Below, one piece after another: positions 11,209-23,800 of a stretch of 64,000 nucleotides of DNA. Numbering within the stretch: the first letter of the stretch is position 1; every line of letters begins with the position of its first letter. The DNA lies in the NCBI RefSeq assembly GCF_037975245.1, contig NC_092583.1, positions 15,471,264-15,535,263 on the forward strand. The letters run 5' to 3'. The notes below the pieces were generated by a model that saw only the letters and a list, made by a program, of their open reading frames with translations, made no database searches and had not been told where the DNA came from. Origin of the DNA: Apostichopus japonicus. Its lineage: Eukaryota; Echinodermata; Holothuroidea; Aspidochirotida; Stichopodidae. A program made the translations under genes and the position numbers.

Positions 11209-11945
11209 TAGTTATACTGTAATCTATACAGATACATTATACTATAATAAACACGTTATAATATATAAAACACGTTATATCACATAAAAACACGTTATAC
11301 TATATACAAATACGTTATACAAATACGCCATATCACACGAAAACACGTTACACTATATAGAAACACGTTATACTATATAGAAACACGTTGTACTATATAC
11401 AAACACGTTATACCACATAAAAAACACGTTGTACTATATAAAACACGTTATACCTCATAAAACACGTTATATTATATATACAAACACGTTATACCACATA
11501 AAACACGTTGTACTATACAAACACGTTGAGTCCACATACAAACACCTTATACTATATATAAACACGTTTTACCACATAAAAACACGTTGTACTATATACA
11601 AACACGTTGTACTATATACAAAGACGTTGTACTATATACAAACACGTTCAACACTACAAATACGTGATACTCTACCAATATACGTAGAAACTTTACAAAT
11701 AGGTTATAGGCCTGCTGTAAGCATCATTATATATACGTTATGCTATGCAAACACCTTATAGTAAATGCATTGTAGTATTCCAATACTTTATACTTTACAA
11801 ATACATTATAATTAACAAACACATTATACTGTATACAAGCACTTTACACTATCCAAAAGACGTTATACTATCACATACGTTATAACTTAATACGTGAAAA
11901 AAAGGGCATACTATACTAAACAAGCACGTTAAACTAAACAAACAC
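11209..11945. repeat. minisatellite, ~20-bp unit, >30 copies
   Basis: The unit is approximately AAACACGTTATACTATATAC, with period varying from 17 to 22. It is best preserved at 11340-11650 and decays toward 11945. Open frames through it (11429-11761) are repeat translations, not genes. Confidence 0.93.
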
Positions 11946-12419
11946 ATTAGAATATGCAAAATGAAGCAAGTTGCTTTAAGTAACTTATATGTCTTTGCTA
12001 TTAGGATCCTTACTCTTCACCTCACACTACATTATCTGTCTGTAAATCATCTTCACACGTTTGATGAACGAACTTCGGAGCTAAGTAAAGTAAATACAGC
12101 AGAAGTAATGCTATTATGCACAGTACATCATTGCATTCTGTATAAAGGGCAACCAAAAGTCCCTTAGCCAGTTCATTTCAGATTTATCACGTTTGATAGG
12201 ATTGCATTTTGTCACTTGAGATTGTCTTGGATAAATAATTTACAAGTTTCTTTGGTATTCGTCTCCTAAGATACTGTCTATTCTTAGTTGAAACGATTTC
12301 ACTCCGGTGATGAAATAAAAAAATATATTTCAAGGCCTGCAATAAATTAACTCTATCCCTGTGTCTGAAAACTCAGACCTAATTCCATACGTGTTTTTAG
12401 TAGTTATGTTTTAAGTCTA

Positions 12420-13378
12420 TAGCTCCAATCCTCGTGGCATTCTAGCTTTCCTTTATTTCTTGCTTTATACAAGGTCAATTTCATTTAACTATTTTATCTT
12501 TAGATTAACTCTCCCAAACATAAGCTCTGTTTTCAGATCGGTAGCTCTATTTTGTCAGGTATTTCTCTGTATTAGCTCTATTTTGTTATATACTATATAT
12601 TTACTCTATTTTGTCAGGTATACTGTATACTACCTATACTTATCAGTTACTATATTAGGTCAGTTTTAAGGTTCTACCTATTAGCTCTATTTTGCCAGGT
12701 ATTTCTCTGTATTAACTCTATTTTGTTATATACTATGTATTTACTCTATTTTGTCAGGTACCGTATACTATACTTATACTTATCAGTTACTATATTAGCT
12801 CAATTTCAGATTCTACGTATTAGCTCTATTTTGCCAGGTATTTCTCTGTATTACCTCTATTTTTTTTATGTACTATGTATTTACTCTATTTTGTCAGGTA
12901 CTGTATACTACCTTTACTTATCAGTTACTATATTAGCTCAGTTTTCAGGTTCTACGTATTAGCTCTATTTTGTCAGGCATTATATATTAACTCTATCTTG
13001 TCAGGTAGGATATATACTATACATAAACTCTTTTCTGCCAGGTACTGTAAATAAGATACATTTTTTCAGATACTATCCTTAGTTCTATTTTGTCAGGCAT
13101 ACTCTGTACTAGCTCTATTTTGTCAGATATAATATATTTGCTGAGTTTTTTCAGATTTTAAACATTAGCTCTTTATTGCCAGGTATGCAATGCCTTAGCC
13201 CTATTTATCAGGGACTTTACATTACCTCTATTTTTCAGGTATTTTATTAGGCCTAGTTCTGTTTTTTTTTAAATACATTAGTTCTGTTTCGTTAGTTCCA
13301 GTAGCTCTGTTTTCCCAGGTACACTGTTTATGTTTTCTGTTTTACTCTGTTTCTGTACTCCATTAGCTCTATATCACA
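12420..13378. repeat. minisatellite with 139-bp higher-order unit
   Basis: The basic word TTAGCTCTATTTTGTCAGGTA recurs about every 30-36 bp. At 12541, 12681, 12820 and 12959 it starts a longer repeating block (140, 139 and 139 bp). Flanks decay into single, diverged monomers to 13378. Confidence 0.9.
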
Positions 13379-14659
13379 AATTTAAAAGAAATAAAGCTCG
13401 CCTTTTGTTTATACTATACTAATTTGTACTGTCGAAGATGCGTATTTACCAATACTGTCCCCAATTTGTAAACTAGGAACTTGACCAGCGAATGTTTATA
13501 CAAATTCACCCCAGAAAGTGATAAGTTTTCTTCGATTGTCTTTCATCAGCTTATAGTAGTATTTTTTAATACTCTTTGAGACGTAACATAATTCTTGGCT
13601 GGCCTAAAATAAGATTTACATATTCAGCTTTGTGTCGGGATAAATTCCTAGCAGAAACATTTCAACCAGGCTCAATGAAATTTCTGTTCTAATGTTTTCC
13701 AAGTCATGAGTTCATCAAAAATGTCCGATGAATTTATTCCTTGATAGCAAAATTTAGCGCTACGACTCTGCAACTATAAGAATTTTATCCTTTCTCTCGT
13801 GTAACATGAAATCGATTACTGTGTTTACTGTGAAATTAATGCCAAACAATGGAAATAAATTGGAATAATTCATCTGTCTTTGGGAAGGGTAATAGCTCCC
13901 TCTATTTCATCCGGAGTCTCTAAAGATCATGAATTTGATGGATCGATAACGTAATGGTGGGAACCACACATAGTGGATAAGATAAACATATTATCCACAT
14001 AGTTTAGCACTGTACAACAACAGTGCATACACGTTTGTAGGTAGTTATGACTCATATATAGACAAAGCACCTTATCGATAATGATAGGGAAAATGTATGT
14101 TTGAATTGCACAATAGTACATGGCAACACATAGGCCTAATCTCCGTTCTTAATTTACTATCGCTAGGCCTGAATACAGAAACTTTTGTGTCACACAATGT
14201 ATGATACAAGACGTCTTGTTTATGTTGGTATCATTTTGCGAGGCATTTTAAATTATATTCCAAATTTTTTCTTTCCTGGTTCGATTTTGAAAGTATGAAG
14301 TGATAGTCCAGGATTATATGAAACCTTATATTCTTTGTTTATGCGGCCGAGTATGTTATCGTCAGATATGGGAACAAATATCGGAAAATGCAGATTTTTT
14401 TATGAAATGAAACTTTGAAAGTCAGATGGTGATTGGTTTCGGCACATGCGCAATGCTATCGACTCAAACGAAAATCTAACCTAGATGTATGCATTGAACA
14501 CAATAACATGATAATAATGATAATCAGCAGTTATTTTTACGACGCTTAAGCGACCAGAATTACAACTTACACGTCGGGTGGCTTCCAAGTTAACATTTTT
14601 GAACTGAAATTTTGGAATCTTTTCAATTTTAGAAAGTCATTTCAGGTGGGAAAACCGTA
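13379..14659. other. intergenic, no gene seen
   Basis: AT-rich, with no domain-bearing ORF, repeat array or RNA gene visible. Confidence 0.5.
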
Positions 14660-14781
14660 AATTGCTATTGGATGAAAAACCCAACTTACTATGACCCGGC
14701 TGGGTATCGAACCCGGAACCTCCCGATTGCTAAGCCTCATTGCTAACTGCCACCGCCTTTATCCACTCGGCAACGGTAACA
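14660..14781 (-). repeat. SINE family D, tRNA-Ser/Leu-like head
   Basis: The - strand from 14781 reads GTTACCGTTGCCGAGTGG (A-box TTGCCGAGTGG), a stretch suggesting a long variable arm, then GGTTCCGGGTTCGATACCC (B-box) and GTTGGGTTTTTCATCC. The outer acceptor strands (GTTACCG and CGGGTCA) do not pair, so this is a SINE or tRNA pseudogene rather than a working tRNA gene. Confidence 0.7.
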
Positions 14782-17501
14782 CATACTTCATGTGTGTAAT
14801 AATAATAAAAAAACATGCACTCTTCTGACGTAAAAAACATTCTTTATTGTGTTTAGTCTGACGTCATATAGAAGAGAACTGACCGTCATCGTAAAGTGCT
14901 CAATATTGGCAGTACATTTAAATATTATGCTACCATTGATCTTTGCTACAGGCTGTGAATCTATACAGATAATGAATTAGAGATAAATAGATGCCTCGGT
15001 GAGTGTAAAATAACTTGAGGGCGGTCGTGACCATATTTGTTTTTCTTTTCTCTAGCATATTTGAGGCCACACCGGTGACTCTCTTTAAACATACAACTTA
15101 TACCAGACACCGGTGTCACGTGATTCCATACGTCATCGCGACCCTGGAGACTGACCCACGGTTCGATGCATACCGGGTTGAGAAACACATTAAAAGCGCC
15201 ATTAGTGTTATGACGTCATGATTGCATCATCACTCCTTCCTTCCACATTACGTTTTATACACTAGTTTTCTTTTCCCACTGTCATGGCAACACTATGCAA
15301 GAAAGATCTGTACGGATATAACTGCGGTTGTCACAAAGCATAAATCAAATAATAATATGTGATCGAAATTATACCCATAACTTGAAGAAAAGCACGGCAA
15401 CGGTAGCAAAAAAATTAAATGAAAAACAAGCTATGAAATAAGAAACGGACAACCCTTAGTCACGAATCTGGAGGATATCGAACCTGAATCATATTATTTA
15501 TTAATTTTAATGACATATAAAACCATAAAGTCAAAAGATCGACTGATTTCTTGCCATGCATTATATAAGCACGTTCAATATTAAACTGCAATACAAGATT
15601 TTCAAGTTTTGATCACATTTGACTTACAGTAAATCACCAAGGATCCGACGCTAATGAGGACCTGTTCTAACAAGTAAATGAAGTTCATTCAAAGTTTTCA
15701 TTTTGAAATAATCGATCGTGTCTATATCGTTATCAGACATTTTGGTGAACTCATATGACATTTGACATTCAACCATTCAACCTTGGACTACTTAAAATGC
15801 AGACACATACATAAGTATCAATTAAACCACCCTGTCCTTCAACTAATCGTGCCGACAAGCCTAAGAGTCAGAAACACACGCACACCTGTATACCCACATA
15901 TTTACACTGCACACTGTTACCATCGTATAAATTCCTGTTCACTTTCAGAAAAGAAATCGAAATTTTTCATTAAAAGGGCACCTTTTAATAACACTCAATA
16001 AAAGAGCACTTGTTATTAAAAGAAAAAATGTTAGAGGATACACTTCATTAATAAAAAGAGGCACTTCTAATTTATGGAAAAGGGCCACTTCTCATGTTTT
16101 TCACACACTGGAGGAGAGCCCGTGTCCTGCTACCCCTTCACCACCCCCCCCCCCTCTAATGTGAGCCTTCATGATAGTTTGATTATATTCCTGTTTAATT
16201 TGACAACAAATTGTGTTCGTAAAAACAAATAAATAACAAAAACAAGAAAAACAAAGACACCAAGTTTTGACCGTGATGTTTGTTTAGCACGCCATTCTTT
16301 TGTGTATTTTCTTTTCTACTGTTTTCCACCCCCTTTTCTCTTTAACTCAAATTGCAGCTTTTAAAGTCTGCATAAGAAATACCCATGGAAATCGCTATGC
16401 CACTTAATAATGAAGAAATATTGGGGTACAAAAAAATAATTTCTAAATGTATCTCATGTCAACGTTTTTTCCTTCTTAAAACTATAAAGTAATGGCCAAT
16501 AACATAAAAAACAAAGAAAAAAAACTCTGAAAATAAAGGTCGAGTCCATTTTTTTTTTTTTTTTGGGGGGGGGGGTAATAATGTATTAATACACCTCTCT
16601 TCTCAAGAATACCTTTAGGCTACAACTATGTTTCAATCCAATTTTATTTTCGAGGAGAAGATATTGAGAAAGGGGGGAAAGGAGAGAGCGAGAGATATGT
16701 AGATAGATAGAGAATGTGAAGAAATGAGAAACGGGAACACAATTATTAGGAAGACAAGAATATTACGCTTCGTCTCACCAAATAAAGGTATGACTTATTT
16801 TGAGATTCATACACCTGCCATGGAGCCTCCAGCTTTGATATGTAAGAATTCAATGCTCTAGGTTAGATGAGTACCTGGATTTCAACTATAGTTATACATA
16901 TAAACGTTCCCTTCAAACTTATTTGGCTTACTCCTAAGGATATACCCGAAAGGATATGTATTTCCTTGAAAATAAGAAGAATAAAATAATGCATTTCCTT
17001 CGCATTTATTCTTCTCAAATAAGGAACATTTCCTATGAATACTTTTCGAGCTGGGATATGGATAAAGCAAGAAATAAAATAAACAGATAACCTTATGTAT
17101 TTTAGTATCGCTTCCAAATTATCAAAGCAATTGCTAAACTTTTATCATATATTTTACCGCGACAAAAAGACAGTATAGTCATTTTCAAATACAGAGCACG
17201 CGGTTCATGCACGAGATCTTTCATACTGGCGTATGTGTATACTGTTGTCCGTTCAATTCCCTCGATTCATGTGTTATGCAATGATCTTTGCCGCCTGAAA
17301 CAGTTAGTAGGCTTTCGTACCATCCGGTAATTAAAACGCCACTGTTAATTAGACAGTTTCAGTAGTAGTAGAAATCCTGTGTACCAACGAGGACACGTCG
17401 GGCAGATGACTGAACGATTCTAATAAATTTATCCCTGTGCGAATTTCAATGACTTTCTGGCAAGCGTTTGTCTTTTGGTGGAATGCTCTCCCGTTCTTGT
17501 G
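14782..17501. other. intergenic, no gene seen
   Basis: AT-rich. Near 15970-16100 an AAAAGGGCAC-type word recurs (decayed repeat). A T-run followed by a G-run lies at about 16550-16575. ORFs of 60-85 codons have no recognisable features. Confidence 0.45.
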
Positions 17502-17509
17502 TATAAATA
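17502..17509 (+). promoter_or_regulatory. candidate TATA box for the 17864 gene
   Basis: TATAAATA lies about 360 nt upstream of the ATG. A polypyrimidine tract and AG at 17767 suggest a noncoding first exon and a short 5' UTR intron between them. This is inferred from signals only. Confidence 0.35.
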
Positions 17510-17863
17510 TACGTATTATACACGCGCTAGCAGTGCCGTACGATAAGTGAAATACTGCTCAATATTATTATTACACGAGCAATCTTAAAAGCTCAATTGT
17601 GAAATTTCTTTTTGGAGTTTATATTCTCGTGCGCTCACAGCTGTAAAGGAGTGTGGATACTTTGTGGTATAGGGAAAGCATTATATCATTTTATTAGTAA
17701 TTGCTTTGTGTTTAATTTACAGGTTGTTCTTTTCTTAAACTGTGTAACTCAATTTTGCCTTTTTCAGATCAACTCAAGACTGGTAAACTTCACGCCGTTC
17801 GGAATATATATTGGAATATAAATTTGGAATAAATTCTCTTGGAAAGTTTGTTACGGAATAATC

Positions 17864-18007
17864 ATGAATCAAGTCGCGGGAAGCGGAGGTGGTGCAGGTC
17901 AGTCCAACTTCCGGAAGCACCCTAAGCTGAAGATGAAAGGGAAGAAGAATCAAACACCTGCGGGTCCAGCTCATCGCGATGGCGTCGTTGTGATTGATCT
18001 GAATGAG
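17864..18007 (+). CDS. first coding exon of an unidentified gene
   Basis: ATG is followed by exactly 48 codons and a good donor (GAG|GTATGT). The peptide starts MNQVAGSGGGAGQ and continues with a basic stretch (FRKHPKLKMKGKKN, residues 16-29), ending DGVVVIDLNE. GC content is clearly higher than in the neighbourhood, and the exon ends in phase 0 at a consensus splice donor. I do not recognise the protein. No following exon is found in the next 10 kb, so the intron is long or the gene is broken. It could also be a fortuitous ORF in a 5' UTR exon. Confidence 0.5.
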
Positions 18008-18017
18008 GTATGTTGTA

Positions 18018-18668
18018 ATGTAGGCTAAATCATGTATGGTAGGGCATAGTCTATACTATGTTGGATACCCATGCATGGTATATTATAGCCTAGACTATGT
18101 GTAACCATGTATGGTATAGCATAACCTATATTATGTGTTCATATGCATGGTATAGCATAGTCTATACTATGTTGGTTACTCATGTATGGTATAGTATAGC
18201 CTTTACTATGTGTTACATATGCATGGTATAGCATAGACTATACTATGTTGGTAACCATGTATGGTATAGTATAGCCTATACTATGTGTAACCATGTATGG
18301 TATAACATAGCCTATACTATGTTTTACATATGCATGGTCTATCATAGTCTATATTATGTTGGTAACCATGTATGGTATAGCATAAACTATGATATGATGG
18401 TAACCATGTATGGTATAAAGTAGCCTATACTATATGCGTAACCATGTATGGTATAGTATAGCCTATACTATGTGTAACCATGTTTGGTATAGCATAGCCT
18501 ATACTATATGTGTAACCATGTATGATATAACATAGGCTATACTGTGTAACCATGTATGGTATAGCGTAGCCTATACTATGTGTAACCATTTATGGTGTAG
18601 CATTGCTATACTATGTTGGTAACCATGTATGGTATTGCATAGGCTATACTATATGTGTAACCATGTGT
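18018..18668. repeat. minisatellite, ~36-40-bp unit, ~17 copies
   Basis: The word AACCATGTATGGTATAGCAT with CCTATACTATGTG recurs throughout. The first half alternates two variants (AACCATGTATGG and CATATGCATGG), giving a dimer of about 75-80 bp. It begins 10 nt after the splice donor at 18008. Confidence 0.92.
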
Positions 18669-20789
18669 GGGAAACTTTACTTTCATAACAAGAATTACAT
18701 CATAGCACATACAGGTGGACGAACCTCAAATTTAATATTGCCACTTTGATTAAACTTTCGTACCTTCTAAAATGTTGTCAAACTTGAACCCACGTTGAAG
18801 TATTAATGCTGTAGACTACCAGTGTTGATTGTACTGTGCTATGATAACCTGTGTGTGTAAATATGTGTTGGTACGGTATAGTTGGGTCTTCTTTTCACAT
18901 GTGTAGTTTTATATACCGTAACGTCACACCATATATATACTATAGTCATTGACTGTCCTACGAGAAAGTGATTGTCTTCACGATTGATTGATTACAACCG
19001 CGTGTTACATGTATGCAAACATGAATACCAATTAATACATTCATAAATCCAACAAGCAAACAACAAAAAACCCTTAAGCTAACAAGAACACAGTTTATAG
19101 GCAAGAACCAGTTTGTACCAAGTTCGTGTTAGTTAAATTAAAGTAAATAATTTTATAAAAGACTATATACCAGTACATGTTTTTTTTCTTTCTATATTGC
19201 CAAGTGTTGTAAAAATTTAATTGCACCTCTATAACCTTTACAGAGCCCCGTACAAATGGTATGCATCCTGCATCAATCGTAAAAATAGAAGGTAAATATT
19301 ATGAATTGCCATTAGGATGGAAAGTGTGGTAGTATTAATACTTAAGGCTATTCATATGTAAACTAAATATAGGCTATATATGGTGTAACACGTATCCGTT
19401 TGAACAAAATGTATCGCTTTCGGCTTGCGAGCGAATCTTGTGTGAATGATGAATCCCAAACGTTTATTACGTTTATTATGTGCTGTAAGCCAGGGCTATT
19501 AATTCATAATGGAATCTACGTAACGCAGTTTGGGTACAGTAAAACTGGTGTATACTATGTATGAATCATTATAGGGTACACGTTTTATCGTATTAAGCGT
19601 GCGTTATTAGCGTTAATGGGTGATTAATGCGTGGAAGAGGAATGTTAAAGAGACATGGGAGAAAGTTAAGTAAAAATGATGACTTTCTACAAACCACTAT
19701 TGAAAATACACAAGCCTTTTTTTTAAATGGCACATTGTGTATGAATAAGGTTATTTAGGCCCACACAAGGAAAGTATCAGTGGTTGAACGGACGCTTTTG
19801 ATATACATGCAGGAGGTTAAAACAGTTACCTGGTAACGATATCAGCCGCTTGTAAATTCCTGTTCATGTAAGAACATTTTGAGGTCCCAAAATTAAGGAA
19901 GAGTTGCTTCTATAAGCGCAACTTTAACTGTTAGACGACCCCCCCCCCCCACATCACCTTATGTGTTTATCCGATTTCAAGGTTTGAATTATTACCATAT
20001 ATTTATGAAAGAGGCTGTAGCCTAGGTACAAAGGAAGGCCCTGATATTTGCTCACATTGGTTTGATGTTGGTGTTGGTGGGATGTGAGGGGATGGGGGTT
20101 GTTTAAGTGGGAGGGGAGTGTAATGGTGGGCTGTAGTCATTTTGAGTATGCAGTAAATTATAGACGGTAAAACAAGGGGTGGGGGAATCATGGACTTATA
20201 TGGTAACAGAGAATCAAATGTTGGACAAAACTGAAGAACATTCTGAAAAGAGATCTGTAAGTGATTCAGACTCGGTAGTTTATGTCAGAGTGTTAGGGGG
20301 GGGGTAGTGAAGGGGTGCTAGGAAGGGAGGGGATGTAAGGGAGGGGATGGTAGGGAGGGGATGTAAAGGAGGGAGCGGTGGTAGGGGGAGGTGATGCATG
20401 GAGGTTGACGAATAGAAGTCCTGGAGATCTTTGATGCTTCTTTGAACACTTGTATACAAAATATAGCCAGCAAAAACGAGATGCCCAAACCTGGCACCCA
20501 GCATCAGTTCAAGGTTCATGTAACAGGGTTTAGTCATTTCATTGAACAGATTGAGAGATTTGAAGTGGTACGGTCATGCGATACTATGGTTGTTATATAC
20601 GTCATGGAATCAGAAGTAATTTTTGAGGAGGGACAGGAAGAAACAATGGTTGGAGCAAATGGTCGGAGAGAACCAAACTGCAACTTTACCTATATATTGA
20701 GCAATATGCATGGTATGGCCGATTGCTTGCTCAAAGCCTTAACGCCCCTGCAGGAGTGCAACATTCTAGGCCTTTTCTCTTATCGATAG
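18669..20789. other. intergenic or intronic, no gene seen
   Basis: AT-rich with GGGGATG-rich purine patches at 20290-20400. The 115-codon ORF at 20442-20789 has no recognisable domain and is not supported as a gene. Confidence 0.4.
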
Positions 20790-20835
20790 CCGGACGAAAA
20801 GATTTCGCGGGCCGGATTTGGCCCACGATCCGCTT
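20790..20835. repeat. fragment of a hAT-like repeat
   Basis: CGCGGGCCGGATTTGGCCC is a word that I associate with ends of hAT-type elements in animal genomes. Only about 45 bp is recognisable. This is recall, not a search result. Confidence 0.35.
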
Positions 20836-23800
20836 ATAGTGAACCTCTTTGTTGTTATTTTGTTTTTTGTATAAAAAAACATTACTATTATGTCTACTAT
20901 ATTCATTCCATTTGTTCTAGTCATCTCAGCTCTGGGTAACAAGCGTTTCAGATCTGATCTTCTTAATCTTCTTAATCTTCCAGAAATCAATGTCAATATG
21001 ATGGAAATCAAATCATAACATATAAAAACACGCAACAAAACACATATGTGCAGTCTGTCGACATTTGATGTGAACGATCAACGCTTAATTTGTCATATAG
21101 TGTTGTCATAATGTCATAATTTGTCACGATGTTTTGTTTCTGTACTACATAAAGCAGAAATAGCCAAAACAAGAGCGTAATTTGACAACTTGATGTCTTT
21201 TCTTTACAAGTTTCAAATTTTGCTATATTACCACAACAACAACAAAAAGTACAAGTTTGTATTCAGTACATATAAGAAATCTTGTATGGAGATAGCGCAA
21301 ATTGACGTTCATTGTTGGCATGTCAATAACATATCCCCTGAAGGTTCAAATTACTCTTTAAATTATTAGATTAAGATGCCTTGCGCATATTTCACTAATA
21401 ATTCGACAAATTTATGCGACTGTTTCCCTATTTATTCACAATAGTGGCACAAATTGTACGTTTACCAGATAAGCCTAAAAACTTAGCCAGCGAAACCGAA
21501 ATAACAGTCTGTTGTATAGACATGGTTGAGATTATTTTTTTTTCTCAATTGCTTTGAAATTCAAAGTAATTCCGATATTGTGATAACCTGTGTATTTGCA
21601 GAGATGTGTTTTGTTTTTTCTTATTCTGTCTTTCGAAATAAATTGTCGTGACCAAGTTGTCTATGAGGGTAAATCATCTCAGCTTGAATTAAAGTTCTTC
21701 AATAAAATCTACGTTTTCATGCCGATATGGACGTCTGGGACTCATTTGCAATTCAAATTTGAGAATTGTAGACATGTATCTGAAGAACTATATATACATT
21801 TGATTCCAAAAAAAAAGACTATAAAAAAAAACCAAATTCCTTCCCCAGAAAGGCCCCATAATTTGAAGAACATGAACCGAGAAGGCATAGAACTTTACAT
21901 ACATTGGCATGTAGTATACATTTGAGATATGAGACCAATTTGTGTCACAAATCGAAATATTCATGGACTTCTGTTTAGATAAAAAAAAACCTAACCAACC
22001 CAATACACGTCAAATACATATATATACCTAGTAAACTATTGAATGCAGGTTTAATGGTAAGGGGCAGGGGAGGGTGCGGTTACAAATGGGGGAACGGGAA
22101 GTTGTGTTTATTTAGTAGTCAGTGTAACGTATATAAGTATAGTTGGATATTGATCTCAGTGTGGAGATATAAGCACCTCACCCCAACGTCATCCCACCCT
22201 ATCTCACCCTCACATCACCCCACACTACCCCATCCAAAATATCAATTTAGTAACACGGTGCTCGAAGTAAATAGCTATTCCAAGTGACTATAACTCGTTG
22301 AACGGTTTCCGCTAAGTAATGTGTTTAGGTTTTGTTGTCTAACGATAAACATTGAATAAATGTTTACAAAAAATTATCCTTTAATATACAGTACAGTGGT
22401 ATTGTATAGTTTTAGTGTTGAAAGGATATACAACATTAGAAAGAGAGCAAGTTTGTCTGTACATGAAGTGGTAAGGGTCGGAATGCTAATCTCAACACCT
22501 AAAGTGCGGATGCAGGGGCTCTGGGGGGGGGGGGGTGGAGAAGTGAGGTTTACACATAATAGTTAAGAGGTTATAAAAACCTTGCGCGTTAATCTAATTA
22601 TTGGCCGCGGACTCTATAGCCGACATATTATATGTCCCAGAATGCACAATTTTCACGTCTCAAATCTTCATATATTTCATTTATTTCATGGTTTATTTCG
22701 TGCATTTTGGGACTTCACTAAGTTATTATAAATATTTAATTTTAGTTTTTTTTTTAAATATTTAGAAGAAGAAGGGCAATGACCCCACTGGCAAGAGGTT
22801 CACAGCAATGATAACCTCGCTGGTGTGACTCCTCCCCACCACCCCATCACCCCACCACCCCACCCCTCCCCCACCCATACGAACCTGTGTAGGGGCGTAA
22901 TGGGCTCTTCGAGATTTAATGCAGTTATGATATTTCAGCATTCAGTTATATCGTACGTAAAATATAAACTTCCGAAAGTGCAAGATGTTTGCATCGAACG
23001 GGAACTAGTTGCCCTGGAACATGAACAACTGGTCTTTTGATCCACATTATACAACAGCAACACTACTATGTGTCGTTGAGGCAGGACATGTACATAGGGA
23101 ATATGAATGGGACACATCGAATAAAGTCGCTAATTTATATCATTCGAAAAGGAAAAAATACTAATTGATTAAAACATTTGGAAAGTATATCAAAAAACAA
23201 ATTACGACTCTAATTGATAAATTACAGAACAATGCACCAATTTAACAAATGATTACTGTGAAAACAGAAAGAAAGAAAAAAGTGAAAACCTGCACACAAG
23301 TATATCGACACATTGTATATTGTCCCGTACTATTGTCCCGTACTCTTTGGCTACAATAGGTTTGCTCATGTAAAGCATATGGTACCGCATAACTGTGTTG
23401 TAGTTATTCTAGTGCAGCATGCTTAAAGTCAAGTGCATGCCTCTTGTTGCTACTGTGTAGATATTACGAAGCGACGAAGGTCTAGAAATCGGGGAAAGGA
23501 GGCCCTTCCCTTTTATTTCCGAACAAAAATATTCACTGCATATATATATTTATAAATAAACCTGTGAATGAAATCCCACACGTATAACAACCACTTCTAT
23601 CAATAGTACACAGGTCTAAGGCACTCCCCATTAAAAATAACGTCAAAAGCCTTTGTAAACTTTGTCAGCTTCGAAGGCCGCAGTCGAAGTTTTTTTTCAA
23701 AATGTTTATGATAGTTTTGTTTTGTTTTACTACATAGACAAAATCAATTTATTCAGACAAAAAGTATGAAATGGACATTATTGATCGAGATAACATCCGT

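Noticed and set aside
11429-11761. 110-codon ORF
   Set aside because: It is a translation of the 20-bp minisatellite, with repeating residues at the repeat period.
11209-11945. CRISPR array
   Set aside because: Repeats are head-to-tail with no unique spacers of constant size, and the genome is eukaryotic.
20442-20789. 115-codon ORF
   Set aside because: No recognisable motif, no splice or promoter context, and length is within chance for this sequence. It also runs into a hAT-like fragment.
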